A stretch of DNA of 64,000 nt from Exophiala sp. HKRS030. Its lineage: Eukaryota > Ascomycota > Eurotiomycetes > Chaetothyriales > Herpotrichiellaceae. Location of the stretch: positions 186,001-250,000 of the forward strand of contig JAHWDD010000033.1 in assembly GCA_023897205.1 (NCBI GenBank), given 5' to 3'. The notes beneath the pieces were generated by a model that made no database searches, had not been told where the DNA came from, and was given only the letters and a program-made list of their open reading frames with translations. Positions 10,938 to 21,708 of the stretch are shown in pieces. Positions within the stretch are counted from its first letter, which is position 1. Each line of letters begins with the position of its first letter. The position numbers were made by a program, and so were the translations under genes.

Positions 10938-11427
10938 GATGTGCCAGACAAGGCTGTTCTCCTTCTTTTCGAGATCAGCCTTTAGTCTCGCCTTTGAGAG
11001 CGTTAGAAAACCTGGGACGTAATAACCGCTTGTTATGAGAAGATGATCATTGTAATCGCTATGGGAGATTTGTAGCACGGCTGACACAAAGCTAGCTAGT
11101 CACCCCAGTCTGATACTGTGCTACTGACGACTTTAAGGCGTCCATGCCTCCACAACTACGTGGGATTAGCCCATGCTTGACGCCATTGGCCTCATTTCCA
11201 TTCAGGTTCATTTACTTAAACACAATCGTCAATTCATATCTTGCAAATTCTGGTGTCTGTGGATTCAAGTTCTAGCTCCGCCAAGCTCGATGCTCAATTT
11301 CAAGTCCATCTCAACCTTGAATGCAAAATATGTTGTGACCAAACATTGACATGCGTCCCACTCTCCTGATCAGTGAGAGAGGCTTTGTCATTAATCATAC
11401 CAAAAGGTCTCCAACACGCGAAAAGGA
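10938..11427. other. Intergenic between two minus-strand genes
   Basis: This holds the 5' leader and promoter of the membrane-protein gene and the 3' region of alpha-tubulin. The frame of the membrane protein stays open to about 11087 without an ATG, so a non-AUG or spliced start cannot be ruled out. Nothing else is seen. Confidence 0.5.
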
Positions 11428-13118
11428 TCAGTATTCAGCACCGGCTTCATCCTCGACCTCCAAGCTGTCGCTAGCAACTTCCTCATAATCCTTCTCCAAA
11501 GCGGCAAGATCTTCTCTAGCTTCCGAGAATTCTCCTTCCTCCATGCCTTCTCCAACATACCAATGAACGAAAGCTCGTTTGGAATACATGAGATCGAATT
11601 TGTGATCAAGTCGGCTCCATGCTTCGGCAATAGCTGTGGTGTTGGATAGCATGCTTACGGATCGTTCAACCTTGGCCAATTCACCTCCAGGGACAGGCAT
11701 AGCTATAGAACGAGTCAGTAATTATTCATGACAAAAGTGAGTTTAACATACGTGGTTGATAGTTGATGCCAACCTTGAAACCAGTAGGACACCAGTCGAC
11801 CAAGTGGAAGCTGGACTTCGCTTTGAGAGATGCAATAGCCGCGTTGGTGTCGCGAGGCACAACATCGCCACGGTAGAGAAGAGCAACAGCCATATATTTT
11901 CCGTTACGAGGATCACAAACCACCATCTGGTTATTGGGTTCGAAACATTGTAGAGTGAGATCGTGCACCTTGAAGCTCTCATGACCAGATCTCTTTGCCG
12001 AAACGACTGGTGCGTAGCTGATGAGTGGGTAGTGAATACGCGGGTAGGGGACCAGGTTTGTCTGGAACTCGTTCAAATCAACGTTCAAGGCACCGTCGAA
12101 ACGCAAGCTGGAGGTAACAGATGAGACAACCTGGGCAATCAGGCGATTGAGATGTTCGTAATCCGGTCGTGGAATATCAAGGCTTCGACGGCAGATATCG
12201 TAGACGGCTTCGTTATCAACAAGGAAAGTGCAGTCGGCATGTTCAATGGTGCTGTGGGTTGATAGAACTGCATTGTAAGGCTCCACCACGGATGAGGAGA
12301 CCTGTGGAGCAGGATATACGGCAAATTCGAGCTTGCATTTCTTGCCATAATCGACTGAAAGTCTTTCGAGAAGTAGAGCACCAAAACCAGAACCGGTACC
12401 ACCACCAAAAGAGTGGAAGATCAAGAAACCTTGAAGTGAGGTACAGTTGTCTAATGGTATGTTAATTGTCGCGTCTTTTGATGCCAACAACCGCGTTTAT
12501 TCTTACCTGCAACTTTGCGAACCTTGTCCAAAACGTCATCAACCAGTTCCTTGCCAATGGTGTAATGACCACGAGCGTAGTTGTTTGCAGCATCCTCTTT
12601 ACCACTGATCAAGAGCTCGGGGTGGAAGAGTTGACGGTATTTTCCAGTTCGAATTTCATCGATGGGAGATGGGTCGAGGTCGACAAAGATGGAACGAGGA
12701 ACATGCTTATTTCCACTAGTTTCATTGAAGAATGTCTCGTAAGATCCGGGATCGCCAACATTGGCTTCTGGGTCGGGGCGACCATCAGCTTTGAGGCCGT
12801 GTTCAAGGAGGTACCTTTGAGGGAAGATTAGCGTGGGAAGGATTAGAAATAGCGGTGGGCGCGTCAAGAACTTACAATTCCCAGGCAGCGTTCCCTAATT
12901 GGGTGCCGGCCTGCCCAATGTGCAGGTGGCATACCTATGAGCGAGGTGTCAGTATGTTCAAGATGAATTGATTTATGACAGGTCGTGATTATGGTCGGCG
13001 TAGGATGAGTTGGGAATTGGCGATGATTTGTTGATGTGGGTGAAAATGTGGAGGGGTAGAACAAAACACGGGGGCGGCATAGGAAAGAGAGGAATGTTCG
13101 ACTTACTTCTCCACGCAT
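11428..13118 (-). CDS. TUB1: Alpha-tubulin, 5 exons, 450 aa
   Basis: Exons on the minus strand are 13118-13107, 12934-12876, 12814-12507, 12450-11752 and 11702-11428, giving 1,353 coding nt with consistent phases. Introns are 172, 61, 56 and 49 nt. The product begins MRGE then [10 protein letters not shown]. It has the tubulin GTP signature GGGTGSG, the RSIFVDLDP block and the C-terminal [15 protein letters not shown] segment. It ends in an acidic tail with a terminal tyrosine (GAEY), the usual substrate of the detyrosination cycle. Alpha-tubulin forms the microtubule dimer with beta-tubulin. The first coding exon is only 12 nt. Filamentous fungi often have two alpha-tubulin paralogues; I cannot tell which this is. 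Confidence 0.96.
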
Positions 13119-16100
13119 CTTGATATGAGGATGATGGGATATATATCAAGGGAGAGAAATGAAGGGTTGATAGAGACAGGTCGTGATCAAAAGGAAGTGT
13201 GGATTTGGTGGATGAAGAAATGTGGACGTGCCTGTATGTTGTGATTGTGGTGTCTGGTTGTGCGCGAGAACTCGAAGGGGATGAAAGGTGCCGGCGCAGG
13301 CACAGGTGCAGGTAGGTGCAGGCAGGTGCGGGTGCGGGTTGTCAGTGCAGGTACGAGGGACGGGGGACGAGGGAATAAAGAAGCCTTAGGCTTTTCTCGT
13401 TCGCGATTGGCGATTGGCGCGTGTCCAAAAGTCGGTAAACAAGCGCCAAGACCACGCCCCTCGTCTTGTTTGGGAAGGAGCGTGACTGAGCAACACTCAA
13501 CGTATAAAAGGCTGTTACCTTTGCCTTTGTGTATATGTCTATAGTCAGAAACAACCCTCGTCTTTTCTTTTCTTTTCTTTTCTTTTCCGAATCCATACTT
13601 TGCAGATTGTTGTTTTCAATCGCATACGCGTACATATTCGAGGACAGCCTTTGACGACTACTCCAGTGTATCGACCAAGTTCTACACCAAAGAGGCAATG
13701 CCAGACAAGTATCAATACTTATTCTCAAAGAAAAGAAGAGCCATTATGGTGTATTGAGCTTTTTGATCCATAACGGATCAGACTGAAGTCTATGCTAAGC
13801 GCAGATTATGGTGTTTTGTTCTGGGCACTGAGGTGAGATTTTCTCGGAGGTGGACAGATTAGCTATATTACATCGCGGACAGGGAAAGTCAGGTTGAAAT
13901 ATCAGCCAATGTGTCCGCGTTTGTAATACCGAGGACCGGGTCAAATTTGGCCTGGCAGTCAACGAGATACAGACGGCTTGTTCTGGGATAAAGCCAGGTT
14001 GATGGCTAACGACAAAGCCGCGGTAGAAAACCGGTTAGGACACTGCATGAGTCATGTTAAATGCTTGCTACAGAGAGTCTTCTAGTGGTAGAAGATGTAC
14101 CATTCCCTGATGATTCTGTTGGGTTATGATACGATGTTCGACGCAGATATATCCACACGGAGCTTGTTGGTCGACGGCAGACTTGTCGAGAAGTGAGACA
14201 TGTTCGCATAATAGAGGGAGAAAGAAGCTGGCACGAATTGCTATGAATATATAAGTTCAGTGTTTACTTACCAGCATGAATTTCGGAAGACTTGATTGTA
14301 ATTGGCTGTGCTGTCTGCGACCTGGTTTGATATTCTTTGGCCTCTTGATAGGAATAGCCCCGAGAGCAAATAGCCAATTCCACAGATGAAACCACCACTA
14401 CGAGCTACACGCCGCAAGATTGTCAGAGCAGACACAACGGCGGACGTCACAGAGATAACAATTCAAAGCCGCGGTTCCCAATACCCACAAAATAGACCCT
14501 AGCCTTGCGTGGCATGACAAGTTGCAAGTATCTAGTCTCCACGACAGAACCAAAGCCATGGGAGTCCGAAGGTGGAAATTTCACATGCTCTGACAAGTTG
14601 ATAACGTTAGAAAAGGGGCAGCTACTTAGTTGGTTAAGATGAATTGCAGTAAGCGAATTCTCGACCAATGGCAGGATCTAGGTCAACAGAGCGGTTGTCG
14701 GTCATGAACACTGCAAAACATGATACGCGTCAACGTAGAACCAAGGTTGAGAGAAAGTAGTGCCATTTTGTGCGTATGTAGTCGATATTTCCTACTGACA
14801 TGACGTTGCCGTTCCAAGAAAATGGGATCAACAACGCGTTGGATGGAATGTGCAGAGGTTTGCCACTCGGGTCACTGGACTACTTACATATGTATGTATC
14901 CTGATGGTGAGCACAAATTGCACAAATCCGAAACAAGGCGAAATCTTGATACTGTAGTGCGTTGTCCGCTGGTCGGCCGTGGGCCCGTGGTCGTGGCTAT
15001 GTCTAGACATTCAGAGGCACCTCGCGGTCAACAATGGCCCCTAGAGACTTGAATTGCATGTGATTCAAGAACTACTCCCTTGTCACTCCCACATCACTGG
15101 TTGACCTTGGGCGGTGCTGAAACAAGCCAAAGTGAAATGCGCATATCCCATCATGGCCAAACTTGGGCAGATGGAGAAAGGTGCGTCAAGGCGTTGGGGC
15201 TGTCCGCGGCACGTATCAAGGCTCTTCTAAGGATGGGTCAAGGGGGCGATCGGCCTGTTGGTGGTTCTCAATGGTCACTCGGTGCCTGAAAAATCGGAGA
15301 TCCAATTCAACTTCGGGCGCCGCTGAGCTTGGGTCTTATCGGTGGTGCATTCGGAGGGACAGGGGCGCGACGACGCTGGGCAGTGGCACCTCGTACGCAT
15401 GAATGCTCCGTTGTGTGGGCATGGGTGGACGTAAAGTGGGTAGCTGGTGGATAGCCACTTCTTAGACGCCCGCCCACTGCTTGTTTTTCCTCCGTGCTCC
15501 GTAGATCCTCGTGTCTTGTCCAGCAGTTTTAACAATTCGCCTGCATGAAAGCCGCATGCTTATTTTCTCATCCCCCTGCAGGAAATGTGTCTGACAGGTC
15601 GACATTATCCATCACACTGAACCGGTTGATAAACACACTGGGATATTTGTGACACGCTTGGGAGATGTATGTGGTAGATTTTTCTCCATCAAATCTCAAT
15701 CGAAGGAGACGCACCCACAGCGAGACGTCTGTAATATTTATTAACATGGAATAACTATCTATCCATTGATATAGCCAAGGCTGAGATATTGTGGTCAGTG
15801 CCTCGTTGTCTTTGGAACCCTACGTCACTCGTGGTCACTTCAACGATTAAATTCTTCGGTCTTCCGGTCGGGACCAAATGGGGCAGGCTCGGGTCCTAAA
15901 AGGCACCATCCTGATATTCTGATTGGTGACATCCTGACATCCTGAGCGTCTGTCTTGGATGCTCCTTCCCAAGTTTCCACACGCAACGTCATTTAAAGTT
16001 TTTAAGCCGTTCTTGCAGTTTTACCTTTTCGTAGTTCTTTGCCCCGAAAGAATCATGCATGCATGCATCTTGGCACCGAAAGATACCCCGTTGTGCTCGT

Positions 16101-16235
16101 CGTGCCCCGTCGCCCATTAAACCCAAATCTTGAACACCCTGGTCGTCCTCACAATCTTAACATGCTGGGACTTCAACTGTTGTTCTCTGTCCTTTCCCAA
16201 TTTCCACCCTGATCTGGGCTACAACCTGCTTCAAA
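13119..16235. other. Gene-poor 3.1-kb region
   Basis: The left part is the alpha-tubulin promoter and leader, GT-rich around 13290-13370, with a CTTTT repeat at 13561-13588. The right part is the promoter of the channel gene, with a CATG repeat near 16053-16068. In between, open frames are short, on both strands, and none shows a domain, a plausible splice chain or a tRNA-like fold. No transposon remnant was recognised. Confidence 0.5.
13561..13588 (+). repeat. (CTTTT)n microsatellite
   Basis: Five consecutive CTTTT-type pentamers. It lies about 440 bp upstream of the alpha-tubulin start codon, so the transcript-side strand is A/G-rich. Such tracts are common in fungal promoters and can vary in length. 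Confidence 0.85.
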
Positions 16236-18793
16236 ATGGAGCGTTCTGACTCGGAAGAGGCCAGAAACCGCCTTCATCGTGCTCCAACTGAACCATTCCC
16301 TCCAGCGGCTCCAATGGACGCCGATACCCTCCATAGTCGCCTACAAGCCGAAAACGATCGAACAGATGACACAGCTACCCTCCGACCTTCTCCTTCCCAG
16401 ACGAGAGAGGAAGCCTCTCGACTCGAAGATGAACTTGCAGTTCAAAGAGCAGAGAGACTGACGTCTATAGCCGAAGAAGAGGCAGAATCAAGACCGTCTT
16501 TACATCAATCACGCTCTCGGGGTGCCGACCCGGTCGATGAATTCGACATTGCTACAAATCCCATCCATGAACGCGCCGCTATATACAATCCCCAGAAAAC
16601 CCCTCCAGCAAGTTGGGTAGATTCTTCAAAACTATTCATCAGTCCTCCTTCCTTGTACGATACTTTACCTACATTGTTCCTGTAGGCCTCGTCCTAGTGA
16701 TCCCAATCCTGATCGCTCGGTTTGCTCCAATCGCAGATGGTGCCAACGTTGGTGGAGTAGAACTGCTCTGGTTCTGCATCTGGCTTGAGATTGTTTGGCT
16801 TACTCTATGGGCAAGTCGAATTGTCGCTCGTCTCATTCCATACCCGTTTGGACTTGTCGCCAGTCTCTTCACCAATAATGCCAAAAAATGGCGAGACATG
16901 GGAAAGGCTCTCGAAGTTCCTGCTACTTTGTTCTTTTGGTGGCTTGGTATCGAAGTCTCTTTCCTTCCAACACTTACGAACCACATGATCGATGGGGGTG
17001 GTACTCGGGAATGGCAAAGGACTACAAACAAGGTCTTCATCTCAATCTTTGTGGGTACTTGCATCAACTTTGCGGAGAAGATCATTATACAACTCATCGC
17101 AATTTCATTTCACCTACGAACTTATGCGGACCGCATTGAAATCAACAAATTTCAAATTGGAAGCTTGACCAAGTTGTATATTTACTCCAAGGCCAAAATC
17201 GCCATGGAGGACGCCGAGTTCGAAGACCGTCCTTCTGGAACTGCCTCTGGTACACGAACGCCAGCAATCTATGCCGAAAAGGCCCAGGATGCTGTTAATC
17301 GAGCATTTGCCAAGGTCGGTGATGTTGCAGGAACCGTAGCAGGGGACTTTACCGGAAAGCAGGTTGCCAAGAGCGGTCATCCAGCCCAGGTAATTCTTAC
17401 ACTCCTGCACAGCACATCTGGTTCGCAAGTATTAGCTCGTCGTCTGTATCGAACCTTTGTCAGAGATGGCTTCGAAACTGTGTCGTCTGAAGACCTTAGA
17501 AACGCCTTTGACAATGATGACGAAGCTGAAGCAGCATTCACCATGTTTGACAAAGATCTCAATGGTGATATTTCAATGGAAGAGTTGGAGAATGTCTGTG
17601 CTGAAATCGGAAAGGAGCGTAAAAGCATTACCGCCTCCCTCAAAGATTTGGATTCGGTCGTTTCCAAACTTGATGGGGTTCTTTTCTTCATCGTTTGTGT
17701 TATCACTATTCTGGTTTTCATTTCACTCATATCGACATCGGCTGCGGGAGTTTTGACATCTGCTGGCTCTGCTGTCCTAGCATTGTCATGGCTGTTCAGC
17801 GCCACCGCGCAAGAATTTCTGCAATCCTGCGTCTTCGTCTTTGTCAAGCATCCCTTTGATGTGGGTGATCGAGTCACCATTTATGGCTCCACCGGTTCCT
17901 TGATGAGAGGAGATGATTATTTCGTCAAGGAGATTGCGCTACTGTACACCGAATTTAAGAAAATGGAAGGACATGTGGTTCAAGCTCCCAACAGTTATCT
18001 CAACACCCTCTTCGTACTCAACATGCGTCGTTCTGGTGCTCTTGCCGAAGCAGTCCCAATCAACATCAAATTCGGAACAACTCTACAACAGATTGAAGGA
18101 CTACGAAACGAATTACTTGAATTCGTCCGGTCGGAGAAGAGAGAATATGGTAACAACATTCTCACCGAACTTCGCGAGGTTGAAAAGGTCTACTCTTTGA
18201 CTTTGAACGTCGTTTTCTTCTACAAATCCAATTGGCAAAACGAACTACTCCGTCTTCAGCGCCGGAACAAGTTCATCTGCGCATTGATGGTCGCTCTACA
18301 GAACCAAGGTATTGAAGGACCACAAACCAACCAAGCTGGATGGAGAGCCGATCAGCCATTCTTTTTGTCCGGATATCCTACCAATACCCACCTTGCTGGA
18401 AACCCCGATGTTCCTGAGGGTCCCACGCCGATAGAACCATACCCCACTACCCCTGCTTTAGCTCATCCTTCGATCTTGAGGCGACGGGCTCCACGGGCAA
18501 GAGGAGAGTCGATTTCATCCATCGCTAAGCGCGTGGACTTTTCATTGGGATCGAGAGATACTGGCACAGTGGATTCCTTCTCGGATGTGTATGAAGGTCG
18601 CCAACGGCCTGCATTTGAAGAGGTTATCAAAGAAACCAATGATTCGGCTTCAAATTCACGAGCGCCTTCGCAAGACCACGGTCCGCTCGAAAGAAGATCA
18701 ACCTCTCATGAACACAGTATGATGAGCGGCATTTTGCGTCGATCAACAGATCGAGGACCGACCAGGAATGGCCGGATCAACAGCATGGTCTAG
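16236..18793 (+). CDS. MscS-family mechanosensitive channel with EF-hand (Msy1/Msy2-like), frame broken once
   Basis: The N-terminal ~120 residues are charged and disordered (from MERSDSEEA). Then follow several transmembrane segments ([37 protein letters not shown]; the GALF-like helix after [13 protein letters not shown]). An EF-hand loop [12 protein letters not shown] lies near residues 438-449. The MscS core pore helix and beta domain follow ([20 protein letters not shown], then HPFDVGDRV). This architecture is that of Msy1/Msy2, endoplasmic-reticulum channels that limit calcium rise in hypo-osmotic shock in fission yeast. The tail is Ser/Arg-rich. The frame is lost at the A4 run 16596-16599. 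One extra A gives ...[16 protein letters not shown], as expected for the family, and a total of 852 aa. Without it the gene would look like two overlapping frames. Confidence 0.9.
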
Positions 18794-19625
18794 ATCAATG
18801 GTCTGTTGTGTTAACTGATGTACAAAAGCCAACCACAATAAGCTTTGGGAATTACCTCTGTTAGCTGTCAGTCTAACAAGGTATTGATGGCTTTGAAATT
18901 TCCCTTGTACACAATTATTTGGATATAAAAAGCTTGGCCGTGTGTGGAATCATCTCTGTTAAGTGTGTATATGACAGGGTATTGATGGCTTTGAAGTTTC
19001 CCTTGTACACAATGATGGATAAGGCTGTCCGGGTGTCTTGACACTTGAGGTGTGATCAAGATATGATCACAATGTTTCCAAGTGAACCATATGACTTGGA
19101 TTTTGAAAAGTATTTTAATGACCATATAGACTGATAGACTTGGGATTCCAGGAGAATCTAGATTCAATGAGCTTATGAATTAATCTCGTTGTATCGATTG
19201 TCTCATTTTGGTTTTGATTGATTGATCCAGTGCTTTGATTATCTTCTGCCTGTGTAGACTTGTTCAACGTAAAGGCTCACGGAGATTTGGACTTCCTCTG
19301 GCTTTCCTTGAGAGGCATAAGCTTCTTCGACCCTGGCGTGCCAGTATATTGCCCGGGACGAATCAGCCAACCTCAACGAGACCATCTCGTCAATGGTCAA
19401 CATACATGAACACAAGGTAGCGTCAGCATTTCATATCCTCTCTTACTTTTTGTATGCCATAGCCGCATCCGCAATCATGACGCCCCAAGCAAATGACTAA
19501 CTAGCCAGTCAGTCTGTGTAACTGCACTGTACATCCCCCATCACTTGTTACCACGAACAGCAGCCACAGCGTCGACCTCATCACCCCTACCATCTCCACT
19601 CCTTATCCTCATCACCCTCCGCCTC
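18794..19625. other. Convergent intergenic region with a tandem duplication
   Basis: This lies between the 3' ends of the channel (+) and the secreted-protein gene (-). Apart from the duplicated segment described separately, nothing coding is seen. Confidence 0.5.
18852..19018 (+). repeat. Diverged tandem duplication, period 98 bp
   Basis: A 36-bp core (GGTATTGATGGCTTTGAA followed by TTTCCCTTGTACACAAT-like sequence) occurs at 18880-18915 and 18978-19013 with one mismatch. Weaker similarity continues on the 5' side (CTCTGTTA). The offset is 98 bp. It begins about 60 bp after the channel stop codon and may be part of its 3' UTR. Confidence 0.85.
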
Positions 19626-20390
19626 TCACTCAGCCTCCACCCAATACGGCACGCCGGTCTCGGAATCATCCAACCACAGTGTATTATTCGCCAACAGTAC
19701 GGACCTACCCGCACTGCCAACGACGAGGCGCAGCCTCGCCAGATCGCGCACCGTGCCATCATCGAACTCGACACACAACGGCACGGCCCAGCGGTTGATG
19801 CACGCCGTGGGAAACGTCAGGGTGCATTTGCAGGCCGCGTCGCAGTATTTCACGGCTTGCGGGTCCGTTGCGGTCGGGTTGATGGCTGGATCGAGGTTGG
19901 GGTTTGGAAGCGGGTTGGGCGTTTGGTTTTGGGGTTGTGAGGTTGTGCTCCGTGCCACGCTGCCGGTGTTGGTGCAGTAGTAGTCGAGCGAGGGCAGGCG
20001 GCACAGCGTGTTGGTGATGGCGCGCGAGTCCGAGCATGACAGGGTGTATTTCTTGGTCAGGTCGCTGGGTTTCGGGAGCGACGACGATACGGGTGTCGGT
20101 AGGCGCGTGACTCGGCGGTGGTGGGAGTGGAGTGTCGTCGTAGTCGGTGGAGAGACGATGGCGGTGGAGGTGCTGATGGTGTCGATGGTGTCGAGGTTGC
20201 GCCCGTTGTCATTGTCGATCAGTTCTGCTTCTGTTGCTGGACCTCCCTCCCCGTAGGAAAAGAGGCGTGCCAATGTGTCGTGAGCTGCCATGTCATCGGC
20301 GGCGAGTGAGGGTGACTGTGGCTGGAAAGGACCCGCGCGGATCGGCTGGCTGAGAAGAAACATCATCGCGAGGAGAAACAACGTTGGCAT
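19626..20390 (-). CDS. Small secreted Cys-rich protein, unknown function, 254 aa
   Basis: From the chosen start (ATG 20390) the protein opens MPTLFLLAMMFLLSQPIRAGP, a clear signal peptide. An alternative ATG at 20423 adds 11 residues in front. The middle is low in order (Thr/Ser/Pro, then a Pro-Asn-rich stretch). There are eight cysteines outside the signal peptide in two groups: C-x10-C-x8-C, then 43 residues later C-x3-C-x-C-x7-C-x8-C. That would allow four disulfides. The spacing is not that of CFEM or hydrophobins. No transmembrane segment or GPI-like end is visible. I do not recognise the family; an extracellular or wall-associated protein is an inference from the signal peptide and cysteines only. 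Confidence 0.65.
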   Translation of the reverse strand: MPTLFLLAMMFLLSQPIRAGPFQPQSPSLAADDMAAHDTLARLFSYGEGGPATEAELIDNDNGRNLDTIDTISTSTAIVSPPTTTTLHSHHRRVTRLPTPVSSSLPKPSDLTKKYTLSCSDSRAITNTLCRLPSLDYYCTNTGSVARSTTSQPQNQTPNPLPNPNLDPAINPTATDPQAVKYCDAACKCTLTFPTACINRWAVPLCVEFDDGTVRDLARLRLVVGSAGRSVLLANNTLWLDDSETGVPYWVEAE

Positions 20391-20423
20391 TCGTCCGCTG
20401 CGGGCGAGACCTGTGGCTCTCAT

Positions 20424-21708
20424 GGCTCGTTAGCATGCTGCTGTGAAAAGTAGGGGTTGAGGCTCTGCGACAGGCACCTGCACTGCGAGACAGACTGACA
20501 AGACAGACCTTTGAGCGCCATATCGAGCAGAGTAGGCAGAAAAACACGAGAGTTTTTCGAGATTCGAAGGATGAAGAGCAGAATGAACCCTTCGATAGAC
20601 GAGGTCAGAGCGTAGCAGAGGACACGATGAGATTGCTGTATTCGAACTGCGCACTGGTTCAAGATCACGATGAAGTCTAGAAGGTTCATAGCACTGGGTC
20701 GCGACGACAATACCAGGATGCAAACGGCACGTTCTGAAATTCAAGAGAAGAAATAGGAAGTCTGTGTGAGGAAGAGGGATAGGTCAAGTGAATGGTAAAA
20801 CAGTGAAGCTGATTGATCTGGTCACTTGAAGCTCTCTCCGTGTATGTGGTTGGTTCATTCATTCACTGTCCATCGTCACCTCACTTCACTGCTCTTCTTT
20901 ATTCCCATCATTATTATCATTGGAAGAGTGGGCCGGACAGGTACTGAAGGAGGCTTATCGGTGCATGGTCTCGACCAGGATGGGCAGGGTCGCCGAATTT
21001 GTCGAATTTGTCGGTGATAGCATGGACTGTCTGCATAGGCGTTTTGTTTGTCTCGTCGTGGCGATGACCTGTGCTGTGTAACGTGCACCCTGTGTGGACG
21101 TTGAAAGGCATCAGAAGACTCAGGAGACTTGATCGATTAGACATCTTGAACTCCAAGATTTTGTGATCTCAGTTTCGGCTTTTTATCGAATGACCATAGA
21201 ATCTGACATTGAATGAATTCTCTTAATGAACTGCCGTGAATACACCTCGGGTAGACCAGGTCGCGTTTCATAAAACATTATACTTCCTCGTTGAATGTTA
21301 CATATAGCGGGATACACCATGTCGGCAGCCTCTAAGCCCGTGCTGTCTTGTTGTTCCCAGATATCCTTTGTCGCATCTCGTGAAGGGACCAGTACGCCAA
21401 GCTGTGAAGCCTTTAATGTCCTTGCTCAGAATGCCACCCTCATTACAATTGATCCCCCCTGAAGTCTGGCTCCATATCGTTTTGCAAGGGTAGGCGAGAC
21501 CTGGTATATATATCAATAGTCAGGCAAACTGGCAAGTTATATTCTTGAGAGTATTATGAGACCGTCTCTCGAGGGCTTGGCGGGCTCTGAATCCTCAACG
21601 AGGGTAGCAAAGCATCCACCCAAATTGACATGGAGTACAACTTCAGGTGGAGACCGTTGTATACACTCACTCGTCTGAATAGCCCCTTTCTGTGGTCGTG
21701 ATGTCAAC
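20424..21708. other. Intergenic, no gene seen
   Basis: This holds the upstream region of the secreted-protein gene and the 3' side of the NASP gene, both on the minus strand. Several overlapping frames around 20430-20740 have no start, domain or splice support. No RNA gene is recognised. Confidence 0.45.
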
